NCBI RefSeq assembly: GCF_008369915.1
Contig: NZ_VSRN01000001.1
Location: 1,674,001 to 1,738,000, forward strand
Direction of reading: 5' to 3'
Source: Dyadobacter sp. UC 10
GTDB taxonomy: Bacteria; Bacteroidota; Bacteroidia; Cytophagales; Spirosomataceae
DNA: 64,000 nt
Below, piece by piece: positions 59,762 through 64,000 of the stretch. A program made the position numbers and the translations under genes. The notes under the pieces were generated by a model that saw only the letters and a list, made by a program, of their open reading frames with translations, did no database searches and had not been told where the DNA came from. Position 1 is the stretch's first letter, and each line of letters opens with the position of its first letter.

Positions 59762-62198
59762 TCTGTTTGTCATACTGGTATCATGCTTATTTCTGGGCGG
59801 CTGTTCAGTGAATAAATATGTTCCCGCCGGGCAAAGTTTATATGTAGGAAGCAAGGTCAACGTGACGCCCGACAGCATCTCCAGGCCAAATGTCTCCGGC
59901 GTGGCGGATCAGCTCGAAGGGCTGGTGAAACCGCCGCCAAATAAGACACTTTTCGGCTTCGCATGGAAAGTATGGTTTTACTACTGGATCGGTGAACCGA
60001 AAGACGAAGGCGGCCTCCGGAGCTGGTTCCGCAACAAGCTGGGAGAAGAACCACGTTTTGCTACCGAACGTGTGGCGGATATCAATGCAGCCAATATGGT
60101 ATCTCATCTCGACAACGAAGGTTATTACCGCTCTTCCGTACAAGGCAAGGTTGTTCCAACCAAAAAGCAAAAACGCCGCACTGCGGTCATGGAGTTCGAT
60201 GCATACGTAATGCCGCGATATGTAATTAATCAATTCAACTACGTGGTTCCGGATAGCTCTTTGTTTAACAGGGATCTTGTGAAGGCTAAGGAGAAAACAC
60301 TTTTCAGAAAAGGTGATCCGATCAGGCTGGACGTCGTTACAGCCGAAAGAACACGCATTGATCAGGAATTAAAAGGAAAAGGCTATTACTTTTTCAATCC
60401 TGATTATCTGATCGTCAAGGTCGATTCGACGATCGGACGGGCAGATTCTACATTGGGGCCGCAGCAGGTTAACCTGTTTCTGGAAGTGAAGAAAGAAACC
60501 GCGCAGACTTCTCTGAAGCAGTATTTTATCAATAATATTTTCGTAAACACAGGCACACAGGAAAATCAGAGTGCCGACTCCGTTGTAACACGCGGACCGT
60601 TGCGCAGGGGCATCCAGGTTACAGACCCTGGCAAGCTATACAAGCGACGGATATTCTACGACGCGATTGGTTTCCGGAGGGGAAATATGTATACCAACAC
60701 CATGCACGAAGTATCACTGTCGAGGCTGGTCAACCTCCAAAATTTTCGTTTTGTAAAAAACCGTTTCGATCTCGTGCCGCGTTCAGACTCTGCTTTACTG
60801 GATGTGTATTACGATCTGGCGCCGATGAAGAAAAAGTCGCTGCAAACGACATTGAGCGCCAGTACCAAATCGAACAACCTGGGCGGTTCTCAGCTGGACG
60901 TAACCTGGCGGAACCGGAATTTTTTCAGGGGTGCAGAGATGTTGTCTGTTAATGCTTATTACGGATTCGACGTTCAGTTAGGCGGTAATCGAAGTGAAAG
61001 TATCAGTGCTTTGAGAAAAATTGGGAATGAATATATCCGATATGGTGCCAGAGCAGATCTTTCTTTCCCCAGGTTTATTATTCCATTTGTTCGGATAAGA
61101 CCCGAAAAAAGCCAGGCTTTGCCTAAAACTATTTTATCTCTTAACTATGAGAACCGGGTACAGCGCGGACTCTATACCACTACTTCCATAAGGGGCGACT
61201 GGTCTTATGTTTGGAGCAAAAAATCAGAAGTTGTCCACACGCTCGCGCCGTTTTCTATTAACTATGTAACAACCGGGGGACTCAATCTTGAAAACATCGC
61301 TAAAATTGCTGAAAGCCCAAATACCAATCCGCTTGACACAGATAGACTATACAAAATCATTGACGCGAAATATTTTATTGCAGGATCCAATTATAGCATC
61401 TCTTACCGCCCCACTCCGCGGCCTTTCAGCAAAAATCAATTCGCGTTGACTGGCGGTATAGACTATGGTGGTAATCTCCTCAGTTTATTTGCAAAAAGAC
61501 CCCTGCCACCCGATGACACATTGCCAAAGGAATTTTTGAAAGTACCCGTTTTTCAATATGTAAAAGTAGATGGAGATATCCGGTACTACCGCACACTTAC
61601 TCCTTCCATTAAATGGGCCAATCGCTTGTTAGTAGGAATGATAAAGCCGTATGGTAATTCTAAAACAATGCCTACTCCACAGTTCAAACAGTATTTCGGT
61701 GGCGGTAGCACTGGAATCCGTGCATTTCGGGCACGGGCACTCGGCCCGGGCTCTCTTGAACCGGATACAGCGAGTTTCAATTTGTTAGGATATCAGCAAT
61801 TCGGCGATATTCGCATGGAATTCAACACAGAGTTTAGGGTTAAATTCACCAATATTATTAACGGCGCTGTGTTTATGGATGCTGGAAACATCTGGTCCTT
61901 TGGCGACACGACGCGAATCGGCTATGGTTCCAAGGCATTAATAAAAAATGGATTTATAAAGCAACTAGCGGTAGGCGGTGGTATTGGTTTACGCCTTGAC
62001 TTTTCCTATTTAGTGTTCAGGCTCGACTTGGCTACTCCTTTCAGAAAACCCTGGTACAGAGAGTTGAGAAATCCTGAGGATCCTTTCGGAGCGCCAATAT
62101 CAAAGAATACCTGGGTATTTAACGAAATTGATTTTGGAAGTAAAGCTTGGCGGCGGGAGAATTTGATATTGAATATCGCGGTTGGCTTGCCATTTTGA
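59751..62198 (+). CDS. tamL: TamL, lipoprotein BamA/TamA-family outer-membrane protein
   Basis: An 815-residue Omp85-type protein starting at 59751 (MKNSLFVILVSCLFLGGC, lipobox Cys18). POTRA-like domains span roughly 25-350, and the 16-strand barrel the rest, with the Omp85 loop motif FRARALGPGSLE and the last strand WRRENLILNIAVGLPF ending in Phe, the usual C-terminus of outer-membrane proteins. The lipid anchor distinguishes TamL of the Bacteroidota from TamA of Proteobacteria. The start lies inside the end of tamB (11-bp overlap), so the two products are made together. A longer frame from 59703 would lack the signal peptide at its N-terminus and is rejected. Confidence 0.95.
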   Translation: MKNSLFVILVSCLFLGGCSVNKYVPAGQSLYVGSKVNVTPDSISRPNVSGVADQLEGLVKPPPNKTLFGFAWKVWFYYWIGEPKDEGGLRSWFRNKLGEEPRFATERVADINAANMVSHLDNEGYYRSSVQGKVVPTKKQKRRTAVMEFDAYVMPRYVINQFNYVVPDSSLFNRDLVKAKEKTLFRKGDPIRLDVVTAERTRIDQELKGKGYYFFNPDYLIVKVDSTIGRADSTLGPQQVNLFLEVKKETAQTSLKQYFINNIFVNTGTQENQSADSVVTRGPLRRGIQVTDPGKLYKRRIFYDAIGFRRGNMYTNTMHEVSLSRLVNLQNFRFVKNRFDLVPRSDSALLDVYYDLAPMKKKSLQTTLSASTKSNNLGGSQLDVTWRNRNFFRGAEMLSVNAYYGFDVQLGGNRSESISALRKIGNEYIRYGARADLSFPRFIIPFVRIRPEKSQALPKTILSLNYENRVQRGLYTTTSIRGDWSYVWSKKSEVVHTLAPFSINYVTTGGLNLENIAKIAESPNTNPLDTDRLYKIIDAKYFIAGSNYSISYRPTPRPFSKNQFALTGGIDYGGNLLSLFAKRPLPPDDTLPKEFLKVPVFQYVKVDGDIRYYRTLTPSIKWANRLLVGMIKPYGNSKTMPTPQFKQYFGGGSTGIRAFRARALGPGSLEPDTASFNLLGYQQFGDIRMEFNTEFRVKFTNIINGAVFMDAGNIWSFGDTTRIGYGSKALIKNGFIKQLAVGGGIGLRLDFSYLVFRLDLATPFRKPWYRELRNPEDPFGAPISKNTWVFNEIDFGSKAWRRENLILNIAVGLPF

Positions 62199-62277
62199 TA
62201 ATCACATAGCTTACTTCGATTATTTCGATATTTTTCAGGAGGGTTCACAGGATTGGATGATTGCCATGACAATAAAT

Positions 62278-62344
62278 GCCCCAGCGGGGCACCCTGCTTA
62301 TAGACAAATACACCATTTTTTCAAGCTCCAAAGGAGCTCCCTGC
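62278..62344. repeat. two REP-like hairpins in tandem
   Basis: GCCCCAGCGGGGC (62278-62290) then ACCCTGC, and AGCTCCAAAGGAGCT (62324-62338) then CCCTGC. Both have a short perfect stem, a three-base loop and the same trailing CCCTGC, which suggests two diverged copies of one dispersed element. It fills the gap between convergent tamL and the epimerase gene and may also terminate transcription. Confidence 0.55.
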
Positions 62345-62361
62345 AAAACCAAATCGAAACG

Positions 62362-62763
62362 CTATTTCATCTCCTGGCACAATTCCACCAATATGCCGTT
62401 CGTGCCTTTTGGATGAAGGAAGCAAACCAACTTATTATCAGCCCCCGGCTTCGGATCAGGGCTTAAAAGTGTAAAACCTTCATTTTCAAGACGTGTCATT
62501 TCCGCTCGGATATCGTCGACTTCGAAGGCAATATGGTGAAATCCTTCGCCTTTTTTCTCAATAAATCTGGCGATGACACTGTCGGAATGAGTGGCTTCCA
62601 ACAGCTCTATTTTGGTTTGATTAATTTTGAAAAATGAAGTCGCAACACTTTCGGAATCGACGGTTTCCCGCTTATAAGGTACTGTGTTGAACAGGCTGGC
62701 AAACAATTTCTCTGCCGCCGCCAGCTCTTTCACCGCAATACCGATATGCTCCACATTAATCAT
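62362..62763 (-). CDS. mce: methylmalonyl-CoA epimerase
   Basis: A 133-residue glyoxalase-fold enzyme; the start at 62763 (MINVEHIGIAVKEL) is preferred over one two codons upstream. Metal ligands fit the family: His near residue 6 (EHIGIAV), Gln/Glu in KIELLEATHSDS, His in GFHHIAFEVDDI and the final Glu in GILVELCQ. The enzyme interconverts (2R)- and (2S)-methylmalonyl-CoA in propionate metabolism. It lies 37 bp downstream of rsgA on the same strand and is probably co-transcribed. Confidence 0.95.
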   Translation of the reverse strand: MINVEHIGIAVKELAAAEKLFASLFNTVPYKRETVDSESVATSFFKINQTKIELLEATHSDSVIARFIEKKGEGFHHIAFEVDDIRAEMTRLENEGFTLLSPDPKPGADNKLVCFLHPKGTNGILVELCQEMK

Positions 62764-62800
62764 AATCAAACTCTAAACTCATAAACTATGAACCCGCAAA

Positions 62801-63736
62801 CTACTTCCTGTTATCTCCTCCCCCAACCATGCTCAGATAGCTTTCATACCTGCTCAAAGCGATTTCGCCTTCGGTAACGGCTGTCTTCACAGCACAGCCG
62901 GGCTCGTTGATATGCTGGCAGTTGTTGAACCTGCACTGATTTAACAATTCACGCATTTCGGGGAAATAATGGCTGATTTCTTCCGGCTTCATATCAGCCA
63001 GCCCAAGCTCCTTAATACCAGGTGAATCAATGATATAAGTGCCCTCCCCAAGCTCGAACATCTCAGCAAAAGTCGTCGTATGTACACCCTTGTTAGCAAA
63101 AGTTGAAACCTCCTGGGTTTTAATCGAAAGCCCCGGCGCGATGGCATTCACCAATGTGGACTTACCTACCCCCGAATGCCCGGAAAGCAGCGAAACCTTG
63201 CCTTGAAGCAGTTCCGAAAAGTGTTCCAGCCCGGTTTGACCCAATGCCGTGACTGCGAGACAGCGGTATCCCAGACTTTCATAAAGCTCCATCAGTTCTG
63301 CCTGAAACTCCTTCATTTCATCATTCAGCAGATCCTGTTTGTTAAAAACCAATACGCCCGGAATGCGGAAGGATTCGATCGCGACCAGAAAACGGTCGAT
63401 GAAGCCGAGTGAAGTCCTTGGAAATACCAGCGTCGCGATCAATATCGCCTGATCCACATTCGCTGCCAGTAAATGCGCATGGGCTGTTTTATGCACCGAT
63501 TGCCGGATCACATAATTCTCCCTAGGCAATATCTCATGGATTATGCCGAAATTCTCTCCTTCATCTTCTATTTCAAATCTGACGAAATCACCAACGGCGA
63601 TCGGATTGGTTACTTTCAATCCCAGTGCCTTAAATTTTCCTTTTAATCTGCACTGCCATATATGGCCGTCCGTATCGTCACGTACCTCGTACCATGAGCC
63701 GGTTGATCGCAGTACCAATCCTCTGTTCAAGCCCAT
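62801..63736 (-). CDS. rsgA: ribosome biogenesis GTPase RsgA
   Basis: A 311-residue GTPase starting at 63736 (MGLNRGLVLRSTGSWYEV); an upstream frame to 63814 adds unrelated residues. An OB-fold domain (1 to about 75) binds 16S rRNA. The G motifs come in circularly permuted order: G4 VFNKQDLL first, then G1 GHSGVGKSTLVN near 184 and G3 IDSPGIKELG. The C-terminal zinc site is CRFNNCQHINEPGC. RsgA acts in late 30S subunit maturation. Nothing but AT-rich sequence lies between its start and the window end. Confidence 0.97.
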   Translation of the reverse strand: MGLNRGLVLRSTGSWYEVRDDTDGHIWQCRLKGKFKALGLKVTNPIAVGDFVRFEIEDEGENFGIIHEILPRENYVIRQSVHKTAHAHLLAANVDQAILIATLVFPRTSLGFIDRFLVAIESFRIPGVLVFNKQDLLNDEMKEFQAELMELYESLGYRCLAVTALGQTGLEHFSELLQGKVSLLSGHSGVGKSTLVNAIAPGLSIKTQEVSTFANKGVHTTTFAEMFELGEGTYIIDSPGIKELGLADMKPEEISHYFPEMRELLNQCRFNNCQHINEPGCAVKTAVTEGEIALSRYESYLSMVGGGDNRK

Positions 63737-64000
63737 TCTTCTATTTTTTTGTCTAAGTACAGCAAATAAAAAGGAGATTTCCACAGTCACACAAAAAATG
63801 TTACCGCTTTGCACATTTTGAGCATATTAATTCAGTAGTTCTTACCCATTTGTAACCTTTACTCATGATAAGGTACCTGCTCCCGGAGACCTGGCCAATA
63901 CACCAAATTTTGACCAATCGAGTTCTGCAATACGTTCGAAGTAAGGTGTCAATTTATATTTACTAAATAATATTTTTTAAAAATTCCTCTCTTCGGGGCT

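Noticed and set aside
1-64000. CRISPR arrays, tRNA/rRNA genes, insertion sequences, prophage genes
   Set aside because: I looked for regular spacer-repeat units, cloverleaf arms, transposase or phage motifs and saw none; the intergenic repeats found are not CRISPR-like in period or sequence.

Overview
The window is chromosomal DNA from a member of the Bacteroidota, most likely a Cytophagales bacterium near Dyadobacter or Spirosoma. That placement is inference. It rests on the family mix (3-keto-disaccharide hydrolase (DUF1080), ThuA, DUF6934, DUF4136, a lipoprotein TamA-type protein beside TamB, a carboxypeptidase-regulatory/TonB-type receptor), on TAnnTTTG-type promoter boxes, and on the lack of strong Shine-Dalgarno sites. 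No rRNA, tRNA, CRISPR array, insertion sequence or prophage is visible.

Layout. 1-2676: 3' part of a large FAD/Fe-S oxidoreductase (minus strand). 2772-4845: two exported proteins. 4885-12776: a two-component system divergent from a TolC outer-membrane factor and an RND pump whose ORF continues in frame into a complete membrane-fusion protein. The shared promoter region is mirror-symmetric, which suggests that the regulator drives both sides. 12830-15748: an AT-rich block with an MBOAT O-acyltransferase, an SGNH-like partner and an orphan. 16108-18257: a DUF4136 lipoprotein and a Tat-exported Gfo/Idh/MocA oxidoreductase. 18395-18993: a coupled pair, a DUF6934 protein and a 49-residue protein.

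18998-32685 (all minus) is a sugar uptake and catabolism cluster: a ribose/allose-type ABC importer, a Gfo/Idh/MocA dehydrogenase, three TIM-barrel isomerases/epimerases, a cupin isomerase-like protein, a DUF4432 aldose-epimerase-like protein, an alpha/beta hydrolase, a ThuA protein and a DUF1080 protein. Its spacers are unusually rich in repeats: five have inverted AGCT-type arms around a unique core, and others hold a 74-nt polypyrimidine tract, a REP-like palindrome pair, a 37-bp direct duplication and a 13-copy heptamer.

32936-40986: fasciclin, GH130, YceI, then an operon of sulfatase, FAD oxidoreductase, formylglycine-generating enzyme and small hydrolase, then a DUF4142 protein. 41252-44625: a light-sensing operon (CheY-like regulator, heme oxygenase, bacteriophytochrome kinase). 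44805-50987: topoisomerase IB, a PA2169-type four-helix protein, a LolA-like protein, FtsK and dihydroorotate dehydrogenase. 51290-62198: a TonB-type outer-membrane protein, a second LolA-like protein, and the overlapping tamB-tamL pair. 62362-63736: methylmalonyl-CoA epimerase and RsgA.

The observations most worth a second look are the mirror-image divergent promoter at 6836-6944, the arm-core-arm spacers of the sugar cluster, the RND-MFP fusion, two shared upstream motifs at 32763 and 41020, and the DUF6934 pair. None of these is proven here to be a new system.
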